Shown: positions 7,861 to 17,410, numbered from the stretch's first letter. The stretch: DNA of 64,000 bases from Bacillus tianshenii (GCA_020524525.2 CP129018.1:1306115-1370114); one strand, 5' to 3'. The notes: a model not told the origin generated them from the sequence alone. A program made the numbers and translations.

Positions 7861-10560
7861 ATGTCAAACAATGATGTTTACAAAGCTCGTCAATCATTTG
7901 ATGTGAATGGCAAAACGTACAATTTCTACAATCTTCAAGCGTTAGACCACGTAGCGGACACTTCCCGTCTACCATACTCTATTCGTGTACTTCTTGAATC
8001 AGTGCTTCGTCAACAAGACGGACGCGTGATTACGAAAGAACACGTTGAAAATCTAGCAAACTGGGGTACGGACAAGCAGAAGCAAGTTGATGTACCATTT
8101 AAACCTTCCCGTGTAATCCTACAGGACTTTACAGGGGTACCAGCTGTTGTAGACCTTGCGTCTCTTCGTAAGGCAATGGCTGATATGGGTGGAGATCCTG
8201 ACAAAATCAACCCTGAAATCCCGGTTGACCTTGTAATCGACCACTCTGTTCAAGTTGATAAATACGGTACAGAAGATTCATTAGAATTCAACATGGATCT
8301 TGAGTTCCAACGTAACCAAGAGCGCTATCAGTTCTTAAACTGGGCTCAAAAAGCATTTGATAACTACCGTGCAGTACCACCTGCAACAGGTATCGTTCAC
8401 CAAGTTAACTTAGAGTACCTTGCAAACGTTGTTCACAGCGTGGAAACAGAAGATGGTTATGAAGCATTCCCTGATTCACTTGTAGGTACTGACTCTCATA
8501 CAACAATGATCAACGGTCTTGGCGTACTTGGCTGGGGTGTTGGTGGTATTGAAGCTGAAGCAGGTATGCTTGGACAGCCTTCTTACTTCCCAGTACCTGA
8601 AGTAATCGGTGTAAAATTCACTGGTACAATGCCAAAAGGTGCAACAGCAACAGATGTAGCACTTAAAGTAACGCAAGTATTGCGTGAAAAGAAAGTAGTA
8701 GGTAAGTTCGTTGAGTATTTCGGACCTGGTCTTGCAGAAATGCCGCTTGCTGACCGTGCTACAATCTCAAACATGGCGCCTGAATATGGTGCAACATGTG
8801 GTTTCTTCCCAGTTGATGAGGAAGCACTTAACTACATGCGCTTAACTGGTCGTCCAGAAGAGCAAATCAGCCTTGTTGAAGCATATACAAGAGCAAATGG
8901 TTTATTCTATGTACCTGGTGAAACACCAGACCCAACATATACAGATATTGTAGAAGTAAACCTTTCTGAAATCGAACCAAATCTTTCCGGACCAAAGCGT
9001 CCTCAAGACTTAATCCCACTTTCTAACATGCAGAAGAAATTCCGTGAAGCGGTTGTAGCTCCTGCAGGTACTCAAGGTCTTGGGTTAAGTGAAGATGAGT
9101 TCAACAAAGAAGTAGATGTGAAGCTAAACGATGGCGGCGAAACAACGATGAAGACTGGTTCGATTGCAATCGCAGCGATCACAAGCTGTACAAACACGTC
9201 TAACCCGTATGTACTTATCGGTGCAGGTCTTGTTGCGAAAAAAGCAATTGAAAAAGGCTTAGAGGTACCAGCATTCGTTAAGACATCTCTGGCACCTGGG
9301 TCAAAAGTTGTTACAGGATACCTGCGTGATTCTGGTCTATTAAACTATCTTGACCAATTAGGGTTTAACATCGTAGGTTATGGCTGTACGACATGTATCG
9401 GTAACTCAGGTCCATTGAAAGAAGAATTCGAAAAAGCAATCGCTGAAAATGATCTGACAGTTACATCTGTTCTTTCTGGTAACCGTAACTTTGAAGGTCG
9501 TATCCATCCACTAGTGAAAGCAAACTATCTTGCTTCACCACCACTTGTCGTTGCATATGCACTTGCAGGTACAGTGGATATCGACTTGAGAAATGATTCA
9601 CTTGGTAAAGATACGAACGGAAATGATGTATTCTTTGATGATATTTGGCCTACACAAGAAGAAATCCAACAGGTTGTTGACCAAACAGTTACACCTGAAT
9701 TGTTCCGTAAAGAATACGAAGATGTATTCTCAAGCAACGAGCGTTGGAACGAAATCAACACAACAGAAGAGCCGCTTTACAAGTGGGATGATGAATCAAC
9801 ATACATTCAAAACCCACCATTCTTCGTCGGTCTTTCAAAAGATCCAGAAGAAATTAAGCCGCTTAAAGCAATGCGTGTAATCGGTAAGTTTGGTGATACT
9901 GTAACAACTGACCATATTTCTCCAGCTGGTGCAATCGGTAAAGATACACCTGCAGGTCAATATTTACAAGAAAAAGGCGTAAGCCCTCGCGACTTTAACT
10001 CATATGGTTCTCGTCGTGGTAATGACCGTATTATGACACGTGGTACATTTGCAAACATCCGTATCCGTAACCAAGTTGCTCCAGGCACAGAAGGCGGCTG
10101 GACAAAATACTGGCCAACGGATGAAGTTATGTATATCTATGATGCGGCAATGAAATACAAAGAGAGCGGCACAGGTTTAGTCGTTCTTGCTGGTAAAGAT
10201 TACGGAATGGGCTCTTCTCGTGACTGGGCTGCAAAAGGTACAAACCTTCTTGGCATTAAGACAGTTATCGCAGAAAGCTATGAGCGTATCCACCGCAGCA
10301 ACCTTGTACTTATGGGCGTTCTTCCACTTCAATTCAAAGACGGTGACAGCCATGAATCTCTTGGCTTAACTGGCCGTGAAACATTTGAAGTAGACATTGA
10401 TGAGAACATTAAGCCTCGTCAATTAGTAAACGTTCGTGCGACAGACGAAGACGGTAACACGAAAGAATTTGAAGTACTTGCACGTTTCGATTCAGATGTC
10501 GAGATCGACTACTATCGTAACGGTGGTATCCTTCAAATGGTCCTACGTGAAAAAATGTAA
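7861..10560 (+). CDS. citB: Aconitate hydratase
   Basis: TCA-cycle aconitase of 899 residues, AcnA/IRP type, interconverting citrate and isocitrate. Cluster-ligating cysteines are visible at C443 ([10 protein letters not shown]), C509 and C512 ([11 protein letters not shown]). Substrate-binding segments [11 protein letters not shown] and [13 protein letters not shown] and the swivel domain are intact. ATG 7861 follows GAGGGGG. Codon use is biased to GGT, CGT and CTT compared with neighbours, as expected of a highly expressed gene. It is monocistronic, with a strong terminator, and its position next to sspO is conserved in Bacillus. Confidence 0.97.
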   Translation: MSNNDVYKARQSFDVNGKTYNFYNLQALDHVADTSRLPYSIRVLLESVLRQQDGRVITKEHVENLANWGTDKQKQVDVPFKPSRVILQDFTGVPAVVDLASLRKAMADMGGDPDKINPEIPVDLVIDHSVQVDKYGTEDSLEFNMDLEFQRNQERYQFLNWAQKAFDNYRAVPPATGIVHQVNLEYLANVVHSVETEDGYEAFPDSLVGTDSHTTMINGLGVLGWGVGGIEAEAGMLGQPSYFPVPEVIGVKFTGTMPKGATATDVALKVTQVLREKKVVGKFVEYFGPGLAEMPLADRATISNMAPEYGATCGFFPVDEEALNYMRLTGRPEEQISLVEAYTRANGLFYVPGETPDPTYTDIVEVNLSEIEPNLSGPKRPQDLIPLSNMQKKFREAVVAPAGTQGLGLSEDEFNKEVDVKLNDGGETTMKTGSIAIAAITSCTNTSNPYVLIGAGLVAKKAIEKGLEVPAFVKTSLAPGSKVVTGYLRDSGLLNYLDQLGFNIVGYGCTTCIGNSGPLKEEFEKAIAENDLTVTSVLSGNRNFEGRIHPLVKANYLASPPLVVAYALAGTVDIDLRNDSLGKDTNGNDVFFDDIWPTQEEIQQVVDQTVTPELFRKEYEDVFSSNERWNEINTTEEPLYKWDDESTYIQNPPFFVGLSKDPEEIKPLKAMRVIGKFGDTVTTDHISPAGAIGKDTPAGQYLQEKGVSPRDFNSYGSRRGNDRIMTRGTFANIRIRNQVAPGTEGGWTKYWPTDEVMYIYDAAMKYKESGTGLVVLAGKDYGMGSSRDWAAKGTNLLGIKTVIAESYERIHRSNLVLMGVLPLQFKDGDSHESLGLTGRETFEVDIDENIKPRQLVNVRATDEDGNTKEFEVLARFDSDVEIDYYRNGGILQMVLREKM

Positions 10561-10573
10561 GCTTGTACGTGAG

Positions 10574-10605
10574 GAGACAGTGTTCAATGAACACTGTCTC
10601 TTTTT
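10574..10605 (+). terminator. citB terminator
   Basis: GAGACAGTGTTC (10574-10585), loop AAT, GAACACTGTCTC (10589-10600), then TTTTT. Confidence 0.92.
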
Positions 10606-10721
10606 AAATCGAATATAAATTTCACATACCGAATTGGAACAATTTTATTGTTTTTAAATACCTCTTATGGTTTAATGAAAATTGAACTTAGCAAAACATG
10701 GCTTTTAAAGGAGTTTTTCTA

Positions 10722-11366
10722 TTGATTTGGAATGCGGTTGAAATCGGTCCTTTTGTCGTTCAATATCGCTACATTGTCTTAATTATTAGCGCCATTTCTG
10801 CTTATATCGCTTTAAAAGCAGTGATTAAGGAGAAAGAAGCGGAAAAGTACATGACAGACGTCTTCTTTAACACAGCAGCGTTCACTTTGCTCATATGGAA
10901 ATTCAGCTATATCTTGTTTCACCCTGTAGAAGCAATTAATGCACCTGTACGAATTCTTTATTTCAGCGGAGGGACTTTGGGGTGGATTATTGGAGTGGTA
11001 ACTGGGCTTTTGTATTTAATTTATAAAGGAAGAAAGGCTGATTTTCCATTACCACAATGGATTCTTGCACTTTCAGCTATCATCATGAGCTTCCTTGCTG
11101 TATATAATGGAATCATCTGGGGACTAAATGGATTCGTAGATGTTATTTTTCTTATAAAAAGTTTGTCGTCTTTAGCCTTTTTAATTGCACTTTTTATGCA
11201 CATAAATATGGTAAATTACATAAGTATATGGTACTTTGTCGTACAAGCTGCAATCGTATTTGCCGAGGAACGCTCCACCGTTTTCTTAAGCTTTTCGGTT
11301 GGACAACTTTTATTTATTGCCGCTGCTGTTGGTTTATTGCTGTTTGAATGGAAATATCGTTCCTAA
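10722..11366 (+). CDS. Polytopic membrane protein with an Lgt-like N-terminus
   Basis: A 214-residue protein with six to seven hydrophobic segments. TTG 10722 is preferred because AAAGGAG lies 8 nt upstream. The ATG at 10698 would place that ribosome site inside the gene. The opening (EIGPFVVQYRYIVLIISAI) and GGTLGWIIG resemble prolipoprotein diacylglyceryl transferase (Lgt), but the Lgt catalytic signature with its Arg, Asn and Glu is missing and the protein is shorter. It probably does not act as a transferase. The stop lies 15 nt before the start of a thioredoxin-like gene, so the two are one operon and may work together in envelope thiol chemistry. Confidence 0.7.
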   Translation: MIWNAVEIGPFVVQYRYIVLIISAISAYIALKAVIKEKEAEKYMTDVFFNTAAFTLLIWKFSYILFHPVEAINAPVRILYFSGGTLGWIIGVVTGLLYLIYKGRKADFPLPQWILALSAIIMSFLAVYNGIIWGLNGFVDVIFLIKSLSSLAFLIALFMHINMVNYISIWYFVVQAAIVFAEERSTVFLSFSVGQLLFIAAAVGLLLFEWKYRS

Positions 11367-11380
11367 AAGGGGGAATTAGG

Positions 11381-11950
11381 ATGAAAAAAATTATTGCGTC
11401 GATTTTTATTATGGGATTAATCGCGTACGGTGTTATTTCTGCTTACTCGGATTCAAAGGAAGAAGAAAACAATCAGCTTACAGCTACACCGGATAATGCA
11501 GAAACAGAAATACAAGGTGAACTGAAAAAAGGAGCTGTAGCACCTAATTTCACCTTAACGACATTAGAAGGTGAACAAATGACACTGCAAGATTTAAAAG
11601 GTAAAAAGGTCATGGTTAATTTTTGGGCTTCTTGGTGTCCGCCATGCCGCGCAGAAATGCCGGAAATGCAAGAATTTCATGAAAACTATGCTGACAAAGA
11701 TGTTGTAATCTTAGCAGTAAATGCAACGCAAACAGAAAAAAATGAAGCAGATGTTAAGCAGTTTGTTGAAGAATTCGGACTTACATTCCCTGTTTTAATG
11801 GATGGAAATGGGAAAGTCAATACAGACCTTTACAATGTCGTTTCATTGCCAACTACGTATTTTATTGACTCAAATGGCAAGCTACAAAATCAAATGATAG
11901 GTGCCATGTCATATGACCAAATGGTGACGAATATCGAAAATTTGGATTAA
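11381..11950 (+). CDS. Membrane-anchored TlpA/ResA-like thiol-disulfide oxidoreductase (YneN-like)
   Basis: A 189-residue protein with an uncleaved N-terminal signal anchor (residues 1-21), a short acidic linker and a thioredoxin domain (about 50-189). The active site is WCPPC (C86, C89) in [16 protein letters not shown], and the cis-proline loop is SLPTTYF. This layout is that of ResA, StoA and YneN, extracytoplasmic reductases. ATG 11381 follows AAAGGGGG. An upstream ATG at 11348 lies within the previous gene. Position after citB and before sspN matches B. subtilis yneN. Confidence 0.88.
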   Translation: MKKIIASIFIMGLIAYGVISAYSDSKEEENNQLTATPDNAETEIQGELKKGAVAPNFTLTTLEGEQMTLQDLKGKKVMVNFWASWCPPCRAEMPEMQEFHENYADKDVVILAVNATQTEKNEADVKQFVEEFGLTFPVLMDGNGKVNTDLYNVVSLPTTYFIDSNGKLQNQMIGAMSYDQMVTNIENLD

Positions 11951-11960
11951 TTGGTTTTAA

Positions 11961-11987
11961 AACTCTCCCAAAAGGGGAGAGTTTTTT
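11961..11987 (+). terminator. Terminator after the yneN-like gene
   Basis: AACTCTCCC (11961-11969), loop AAAA, GGGGAGAGTT (11974-11983), then TTTTT. Confidence 0.88.
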
Positions 11988-12071
11988 GTGTAAGAAATAT
12001 CTGAATATTGAATGAACTAAGAACATTTTGTCCATACTGAATAAAAGAATAAAATGGAAAGGATGTTAATC

Positions 12072-12203
12072 GTGCGAAAAACTAAAAAACGAACCCTTCA
12101 ACAACTGATTGCGGATAATAAGCGTGAATTATTAAAAGATGCTAAGGCTCTTGAGCAAATTGAGGAACGGTTAGAAAAGCGCGCGCAACAGCAATGGGGC
12201 TAA
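12072..12203 (+). CDS. FbpB-like small basic protein
   Basis: A 43-residue basic protein, VRKTKKRTLQQLIADNKREL followed by LKDAKALEQIEERLEKRAQQ. The N-terminal RKxKKRxxxxLIxxNKxELLxD and the IEERLEKR block match the FbpB (Fur-regulated basic protein) family. B. subtilis FbpB helps the small RNA FsrA in iron sparing. GTG 12072 is used, with GGAAAGGAT upstream. An in-frame ATG at 12063 would be too close to it. I do not see a clear Fur box upstream. The family call is moderately sure. Confidence 0.65.
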   Translation: MRKTKKRTLQQLIADNKRELLKDAKALEQIEERLEKRAQQQWG

Positions 12204-12272
12204 GTTACTTGTATAAGTGAGCACTGCTTGCAAAAACTACCCATGTAACAAATCTAAGAAGAAGGTGAAAAC

Positions 12273-12416
12273 ATGGGTAATCCGAAAAAAGACAGCAAGC
12301 ATTTTGCGCCAAACCACTATGGCACCCAGCCGCGTGAGTCAAATGTGAATAAAGGAAAACAGCGTCAAACAAAGTCTAATGAAACTCCGGATGTTATTCA
12401 AACAAAAGGTGAATAA
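12273..12416 (+). CDS. sspN: Small acid-soluble spore protein SspN
   Basis: A 47-residue protein, MGNPKKDSKHFAPNHYGTQP, then a charged Lys/Gln-rich middle and the conserved end VIQTKGE. MGNxKKxSKxFAPNHxGTQP is the SspN signature. AAGAAGGTG precedes the ATG. It is followed by tlp, as in B. subtilis, where sspN-tlp is a forespore operon. Confidence 0.92.
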   Translation: MGNPKKDSKHFAPNHYGTQPRESNVNKGKQRQTKSNETPDVIQTKGE

Positions 12417-12472
12417 TCCTTAGCAGATGAGACAATCTACAACTATTGAATAAACAAAAGGAGTGGCATTCA

Positions 12473-12712
12473 ATGCACAATCGTCCAAACCCAGATAATC
12501 GTCAAGATAACGTAGAAAAGCTTCAAGATATGGTTCAGAATACAATCGAAAACATAGAAGAAGCAGAGGAAACGAAAGAATTTGCTTCTGGTGAAGAACG
12601 TCAGCAAATTGATCAGAAAAACAAGCGCCGTGAAGAAAGTATACAAGCAATGCGTGCTGAAATCCAAGATGAAGCAAAGGCGCGTGAAAATGGTCAATTA
12701 GACGAACAGTAA
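12473..12712 (+). CDS. tlp: Small acid-soluble spore protein Tlp
   Basis: A 79-residue, highly charged helical protein starting MHNRPNPDNRQDNVEKLQDM, with NTIENIEEAEE and KNKRREESIQAMRxEIxDEA. This matches Tlp, a thioredoxin-like-named SASP whose name does not reflect thioredoxin activity (there is no CxxC). AAAAGGAG lies 9 nt before ATG 12473. It is the second gene after sspN and ends at a strong hairpin. Confidence 0.93.
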   Translation: MHNRPNPDNRQDNVEKLQDMVQNTIENIEEAEETKEFASGEERQQIDQKNKRREESIQAMRAEIQDEAKARENGQLDEQ

Positions 12713-12736
12713 AACCGGCATTCCGCCGGTTTTTTA
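12711..12736 (+). terminator. tlp terminator
   Basis: AAAACCGGC (12711-12719), loop ATTCC, GCCGGTTTTTT (12725-12735). Confidence 0.9.
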
Positions 12737-12862
12737 AATTTAGCACTTTAAATTTTCACATACCGTATTTGTAGTATAAATTCTGTGATTAAGTACAACA
12801 AAAGATAAAATTTTAGCATAGTTCTCGCTTATGTTAAAATATCGGGGAAGGTTGGTGAAACT

Positions 12863-15184
12863 GTGCAACAAAAAAAGCAATTAACACTTAAACAGATCGA
12901 TAAACAAGTTATAAATTGGGATAACTCAATAGATAAATTCAATGAAACAGATGGTCTTAAATTATTAAAAATATTAGAACAGCATCAACATCATGAGGAT
13001 TACAGGGTAATTAAAGCCCGTATTCTAGGTTTACTTGCAACAAGCAGAAGCCAGAGAATCGGATATATTGATCATTTAGCTGAGAAGTGGGCTGCATTAA
13101 GCAAAGAGCTTAACCCACAAGAGGAGCGGGCAGCAGAAATTATTGCACACGTGCATGTTGAAGCATTGATAACGATTTATGAGGATTTAACATTTCAATT
13201 AATAAGAGAAACGGATAACAGACCTGCAAAACGTACTGTTGCAAGCTGGTACATTGAAACAAGTCAACAATTTCTAGATGAAGCTCAAAACTACCATACC
13301 CGGCTAAGTAAAGGTCTTCATGCTGCAAGGCTTGTAAATAATGAGCGACTGGAAAAGAAATACCGAGAATTAAAACAAGTGCTTGAAGAAACAGAAAAAG
13401 CATTAGCAGAGCTGATTCAACAAGCGACGAATTATATTGAATCACTTTCAGGTACTTTTTATTCGTCGAACTATGCAGAAGGGATGAAGCTAGCCATTTC
13501 ACAAATTGAGAGTTATAAGGAAGAATGGCAAGCTTACTTTCAAAAAGAAGAAGGTAAGAAGACTCACTCCTGCTTAGATGAGCTTGAAGAAATGATTGGA
13601 CTTCATAAAATAAAAGACAACGTGCGGAAGCTTTATCACTTCCTGCAGTACCAGCAGGAACGCAAGGCTGAAGGCTATCGGTTTAAAGATGAGCTCAGTC
13701 TTCATATGATTTTCACCGGAAACCCTGGGACTGGAAAAACGACGATTGCTCGTTTGCTCGCAAAGATTTATCATGAGCTTGGCATTTTAAATAGACCAGA
13801 AATAACAGAAGTGGACCGTTCACATCTTGTTGGCGCTTATGTTGGGCAAACAGAAGAAAATGTCATGAAGATGGTCAAGCAGGCACAAGGCGGGGTTTTA
13901 TTTATTGATGAAGCGTATAGCCTGCATCGTGAAGGTCAGTCAGGCAATGATTATGGCCAAACAGCAATTGATACACTTGTTTCGGCAATGACAAGCGGAG
14001 AATATGCAGGAACATTTGCGGTTATTCTGGCAGGATACCCAGAAGAAATGCGACAGTTTTTATGGTCTAATCCTGGACTGCGCAGTCGTTTTCCAGAAAG
14101 TAATCACCTTCACCTTGATGATTATTCGACGGATGAACTGTTGCAGATTGCAGAAATGACAGCACTTGATAATGACTACGTCTTAACGGAAGAAGCGATG
14201 CAAGAAATCGAGAAGCGAATTGATAAAGAACGGGTCGATGAATCATTTGGTAATGCTCGAACTGTTAAAAATATTGTCATGGATGCGATTTTTCAAAAAG
14301 GCTCGAAGGCAACAAGTAATCAGGCACTCGATGTTGTCGATTACACAGTGATTGAAAAAGAAGACGTAGAAACCAATGAAGTATCAGAAGAAAAATCACC
14401 GGAAGAACAATTAGACAAAATCGTTGGCCTGCATACAATTAAGCAGGAAGTACGAACGCTTGCTTCGTTCGTCAAGGTGCAGCAAATGCGTAGAGAAAAA
14501 GGCTTGAAGACTGTCCCGATTCAGCTTCATTCTGTCTTTTCCGGAAACCCAGGCACAGGCAAAACAACCGTTGCTAAAATCTTTTCACAAATCTTAAAGG
14601 AAAGCGGCTTATTAAAGCGCGGCCATTTAGTAACGGTCGGACGAGCAGACCTTGTAGCTGGTTATGTTGGTCAAACAGCATTGAAGACGAAAAAGAAAAT
14701 TCGAGAAGCGCTCGGAGGCGTTTTGTTTATTGATGAAGCCTATTCTCTCTTTTCTCAGCGTGGAAATGATTTCGGGAAAGAGGCGATTGATACACTGGTA
14801 GAGGAGATGACAAAGCACAACGATAATCTAGTCGTGATTCTCGCAGGGTATACGACTGAAATGAAACAATTATTAAATTCAAACCCCGGCTTAGCATCAC
14901 GCTTTAAGAAATACTTTCATTTCCCTGACTATACAGCGGATGAATTGACACAATTAACCGAGTATTACGCCGAGAGTTACAGCTACGAATTAAGTGAAGA
15001 TGCGAAACGATATGTATTTGAACACTATACTAATAAAAAGATTGAAGGAAATGGAAGGTATGTAACGAATGTAGTGGATGAAGCGATTCAAAAACAAGCT
15101 TACCGAATTTTTAAGCAAGACGAATTCGAGGCAGATATGTCCACGTTAACGGACAACGATTTTCAAGTTGTAATTGAGGAGTGA
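12863..15184 (+). CDS. Tandem AAA+ ATPase of the SpoVK/CbbX type
   Basis: A 773-residue protein. The first 230 residues are helical and charged without a known motif. Two CbbX-like AAA+ modules follow: Walker A GNPGTGKTT near residues 287 and 561, Walker B GGVLFIDEAYSL near 345 and 619, and an Arg-finger-like NPGLRSRF / NPGLASRF in each. SpoVK has a single such module, so this is a double-module relative. GTG 12863 with GGAAGG upstream. It is inserted between tlp and yneP and overlaps the yneP leader, so it is cotranscribed with yneP and yneQ. Substrate unknown. A sporulation role is suggested only by family and neighbours. Confidence 0.85.
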   Translation: MQQKKQLTLKQIDKQVINWDNSIDKFNETDGLKLLKILEQHQHHEDYRVIKARILGLLATSRSQRIGYIDHLAEKWAALSKELNPQEERAAEIIAHVHVEALITIYEDLTFQLIRETDNRPAKRTVASWYIETSQQFLDEAQNYHTRLSKGLHAARLVNNERLEKKYRELKQVLEETEKALAELIQQATNYIESLSGTFYSSNYAEGMKLAISQIESYKEEWQAYFQKEEGKKTHSCLDELEEMIGLHKIKDNVRKLYHFLQYQQERKAEGYRFKDELSLHMIFTGNPGTGKTTIARLLAKIYHELGILNRPEITEVDRSHLVGAYVGQTEENVMKMVKQAQGGVLFIDEAYSLHREGQSGNDYGQTAIDTLVSAMTSGEYAGTFAVILAGYPEEMRQFLWSNPGLRSRFPESNHLHLDDYSTDELLQIAEMTALDNDYVLTEEAMQEIEKRIDKERVDESFGNARTVKNIVMDAIFQKGSKATSNQALDVVDYTVIEKEDVETNEVSEEKSPEEQLDKIVGLHTIKQEVRTLASFVKVQQMRREKGLKTVPIQLHSVFSGNPGTGKTTVAKIFSQILKESGLLKRGHLVTVGRADLVAGYVGQTALKTKKKIREALGGVLFIDEAYSLFSQRGNDFGKEAIDTLVEEMTKHNDNLVVILAGYTTEMKQLLNSNPGLASRFKKYFHFPDYTADELTQLTEYYAESYSYELSEDAKRYVFEHYTNKKIEGNGRYVTNVVDEAIQKQAYRIFKQDEFEADMSTLTDNDFQVVIEE

Positions 15185-15192
15185 AAATAGTA

Positions 15193-15618
15193 ATGTACGT
15201 ATCTGAAACAACGATTCCTGTACGCTATGCAGAAACAGACCAAATGGGTGTTGTCTATCATGCAAACTATATTATCTGGATGGAGGTAGGACGCACAGCC
15301 CTAATTCGCGAGCTTGGATTTGATTATGCGATGATGGAAAAGGACGGGATTATCTCACCGGTCCTTGATGTCCGTGCGACTTATAAATCTCCCGTGCGTT
15401 ATGGTGAAATAGCAACAGTCCGAACATGGATTGAAAAATATGATGGGCTTCGGGTAATCTATGGCTATGAAATTCTCACCGAAAGCGGAGCATTAGCTGT
15501 TACAGGACATTCCGAACACGTTTGTGCAAAGAAAGAAAACTTCAGACCAATTCGGATGAAATCTTATTATCCCGAGTGGCATGAAACGTACGAAAGAGTA
15601 AAAAAACAAACAGAATAA
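15193..15618 (+). CDS. yneP: Acyl-CoA thioesterase, hotdog fold (YneP)
   Basis: A 141-residue cytosolic hotdog protein of the 4-hydroxybenzoyl-CoA thioesterase family. The active-site stretch is YAETDQMGVVYHANYIIWME, with the catalytic Asp of DQMG. ATG 15193 is chosen. A GTG at 15181 would overlap the GAGGAG ribosome site. The start lies 8 nt after the AAA+ gene, and yneQ follows after 11 nt. Family members cleave short or medium acyl-CoA. The true substrate is unknown. Confidence 0.9.
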   Translation: MYVSETTIPVRYAETDQMGVVYHANYIIWMEVGRTALIRELGFDYAMMEKDGIISPVLDVRATYKSPVRYGEIATVRTWIEKYDGLRVIYGYEILTESGALAVTGHSEHVCAKKENFRPIRMKSYYPEWHETYERVKKQTE

Positions 15619-15629
15619 GGTGACATGGT

Positions 15630-15944
15630 ATGGCATTTGGTATCACAAAAGAAGAGTTAAGAAAATGGAAGGAAGCTGTGCAAAACGAAGAAATTTCCTT
15701 CCTTACTCACTTTTGGCTTGATGAACGATTTCCTGGCTGTAATACTGTTACAAAGGTAGGCTGCAGTAATTTAGAGAAGTTAACAGAATGGGGCAAACAA
15801 TACGGTCTTCAGCGTGAATGGATCGATATGCGAAATGATTTCCCTCATTTTGATTTATTTGGAGAGCGGCAATTACGGATTTTAAAAGAAGAACAGCAAT
15901 TTGACCAAATTCGCCGCTTCAAGCTAGATGAATCACAACATTAA
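15630..15944 (+). CDS. yneQ: YneQ family protein
   Basis: A 104-residue soluble, charged protein with no catalytic motif I recognise. It contains LTHFWLDERFPGCNTVTKVGC, read here in two parts, and an aromatic C-terminal half (WIDMRNDFPHFDLFGERQLR). Length and neighbours (yneP upstream) match B. subtilis YneQ, a protein of unknown function. ATG 15630 follows AAGGTG. Its last 17 bases overlap the next gene. Confidence 0.85.
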   Translation: MAFGITKEELRKWKEAVQNEEISFLTHFWLDERFPGCNTVTKVGCSNLEKLTEWGKQYGLQREWIDMRNDFPHFDLFGERQLRILKEEQQFDQIRRFKLDESQH

Positions 15945-16314
15945 TGTGAACAAAGCACATTCGATTTATGCCGTCTACCTTAACCTTACAGAAGACAAAA
16001 CCGTCACAGTTGGAAAGCTTGGGACATTTTCTTTTCCGGCTGGCACATATATTTATATCGGTAGTGCTAAACGAAACATAGAAGCAAGGCTCAACAGGCA
16101 TCTTAAAATTGAAAAACCGCTCCGTTGGCATTTTGATTATTTAAGACCTTACGGAGAGATTACAAAAGTCGAGACATTTGACCGCACGCTAGGGGAATGC
16201 GAACGTTTTGAAGCATTCAAGCAGGATTATGATGGAGTGGTGGTTGCCAAAGGCTTTGGCTCTTCTGATTGCAGCTGTGCAACACATTTAGTATATATAG
16301 GAAAAACCCGCTAA
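15928..16314 (+). CDS. GIY-YIG / DUF123-family putative nuclease
   Basis: A 128-residue protein with the DUF123 pattern: IYAVYLNL at the start, FPAGTYIYIGSAKRNIEARLNRHL (GIY-YIG-like strand and helix), HWHFDYL-type segment seen as RWHFDYL, then LGECER and FGSSDCSCATHLVYI. Archaeal and bacterial DUF123 proteins are GIY-YIG-like, but their activity is not settled. The start overlaps yneQ by 17 bp, implying coupled translation, since no good ribosome site is seen. It ends at a terminator shared with yneR. Confidence 0.8.
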   Translation: MNHNINVNKAHSIYAVYLNLTEDKTVTVGKLGTFSFPAGTYIYIGSAKRNIEARLNRHLKIEKPLRWHFDYLRPYGEITKVETFDRTLGECERFEAFKQDYDGVVVAKGFGSSDCSCATHLVYIGKTR

Positions 16315-16326
16315 AAAGCGGGTTTT
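16303..16326. terminator. Bidirectional terminator between the DUF123 gene and yneR
   Basis: AAAACCCGC (16303-16311) and GCGGGTTTT (16318-16326), perfect 9-bp stem, 6-nt loop. The left arm lies within the 3' end of the DUF123 gene. Confidence 0.88.
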
Positions 16327-16328
16327 CT

Positions 16329-16622
16329 TTATTCTTCTAAATATTCGAATTCGACTTCGCTATACGCTTCGTTGTATTTCACATATAAATTATAGTTGTC
16401 AAAATACCAAGCATCTTTGTCCTCAACGAAAAACGTAATGCCATCCTGTTCCGCTGTTACAAACGGCTCTACAGGTTTTTCTAGTGAGACACCGAGGGAA
16501 AAACCGCTTTGAATGGAACTGCTTCCGCCGTAACGGGCATAGAATCGAACGTGATCGCCTTTTTCAAGATCCATTTCTTCTTTATACCATTGTAGTGCTT
16601 CTTCTGTAATTTCCAGCTTCAT
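16329..16622 (-). CDS. yneR: HesB/YneR-family protein
   Basis: A 97-residue HesB/IscA-like fold protein, MKLEITEEALQWYKEEMDLE, with FYARYGGSSSIQSGFSLGV in the middle. The cysteines that bind clusters in IscA-type proteins are absent, as in YneR, so it is unlikely to be a Fe-S carrier. ATG 16622 with AAGGGAG upstream is preferred over a start 15 codons earlier. Convergent with the yneP-yneQ-DUF123 operon, the same arrangement as in B. subtilis. Confidence 0.88.
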   Translation of the reverse strand: MKLEITEEALQWYKEEMDLEKGDHVRFYARYGGSSSIQSGFSLGVSLEKPVEPFVTAEQDGITFFVEDKDAWYFDNYNLYVKYNEAYSEVEFEYLEE

Positions 16623-16773
16623 CACGAAACTCCCTTCACAACATGCCAATTTTTCATCCAACACCATTATAAGACATCCTAGACTGAATGACCAATTGTG
16701 CGCTTAATAGGATTGCACATAGACTAGGCAAAATGCATATCATACTACATTCAATTAAAAGGAGTGTATGCAT

Positions 16774-17232
16774 GTGACGAAGCTGAACCCAAATAAACTC
16801 AATGTTACATTTTTTGGAGGTACTTCAGCGACATCTCCGCTTATTCCACGCTATTATACATTAACTCATTCCGATCTAACTGCAGAATTGTTTCTAATGA
16901 TTGGTCCGTATTACCGTTTTGATAAGATTGATCGTAAGCTTCGTGATGAGGTGCTTGGACAGTGGATATACACTGGCAACAAATTTGTTTTTCCTGTTAT
17001 GGTGTATGTCGGAGGAGAAGAGTATGGAATACAAACAGCCTCGATTCGTTATCAAATCTTTAAACGTGAGTTGCCGCTTGCCCTTGAAGCAATCCGATAT
17101 GGCGACAGAGAGCTCTTTAATCTTTATCCGCAATTAGACGATGCACCAATCATCGTTTATTTCCAGTCGTCCTATCCTCAATTCCACACGGCTCAAAACT
17201 TCGGCACTTTCAGAGATTACCGCTACCCATAA
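16774..17232 (+). CDS. Staygreen-family protein
   Basis: A 152-residue soluble protein: LNPNKLNVTFFGGT, PLIPRYYTLTHSDLTAELFL and ELPLALEAIRYGDRELF follow the staygreen (SGR) domain pattern. Plant SGR removes Mg from chlorophyll a, and homologues occur in non-photosynthetic Firmicutes with unknown substrate. GTG 16774 lies 9 nt after AAAGGAG. The ATG at 16768 is only 3 nt from it. It is a single gene right after the conserved yneR, at the start of the accessory region. Confidence 0.8.
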   Translation: MTKLNPNKLNVTFFGGTSATSPLIPRYYTLTHSDLTAELFLMIGPYYRFDKIDRKLRDEVLGQWIYTGNKFVFPVMVYVGGEEYGIQTASIRYQIFKRELPLALEAIRYGDRELFNLYPQLDDAPIIVYFQSSYPQFHTAQNFGTFRDYRYP

Positions 17233-17364
17233 GGACTCGATGAAAGTCGCAAAAAAAGATTATCATTTTGATAAACTTCGAGTATAATAAATCCAGATCT
17301 TTTTGCAAATTTCCTTTAAAAAAGGGGTTAGTTAACATGTAAGCAGGGAAAGTGATGATAAGAA

Positions 17365-17392
17365 ATGACATGCTCTTAACGAATGATATAAT
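17365..17392 (+). promoter_or_regulatory. Probable sigma-A promoter for the 17411 membrane-protein gene
   Basis: ATGACA (17365-17370), 16-nt spacer, TATAAT (17387-17392), ending 18 nt before the ATG. Confidence 0.6.
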
Positions 17393-17410
17393 AGAAAGTG
17401 AGTGATTGAT

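Noticed and set aside
13140-13502. 120-codon minus-strand frame
   Set aside because: It is the shadow of the AAA+ gene's helical N-terminal region, with no ribosome site or motif.
17259-17281. Fur-box-like sequence around TTATCATTTTGATAA
   Set aside because: The half-sites point the wrong way, and only about 12 of 19 positions match the Fur consensus.
17331-17341. Fourth dif-like half-site (AGTTAACATGT)
   Set aside because: Only 9 of 11 arm positions match, and the rest of the 19-bp core is missing.
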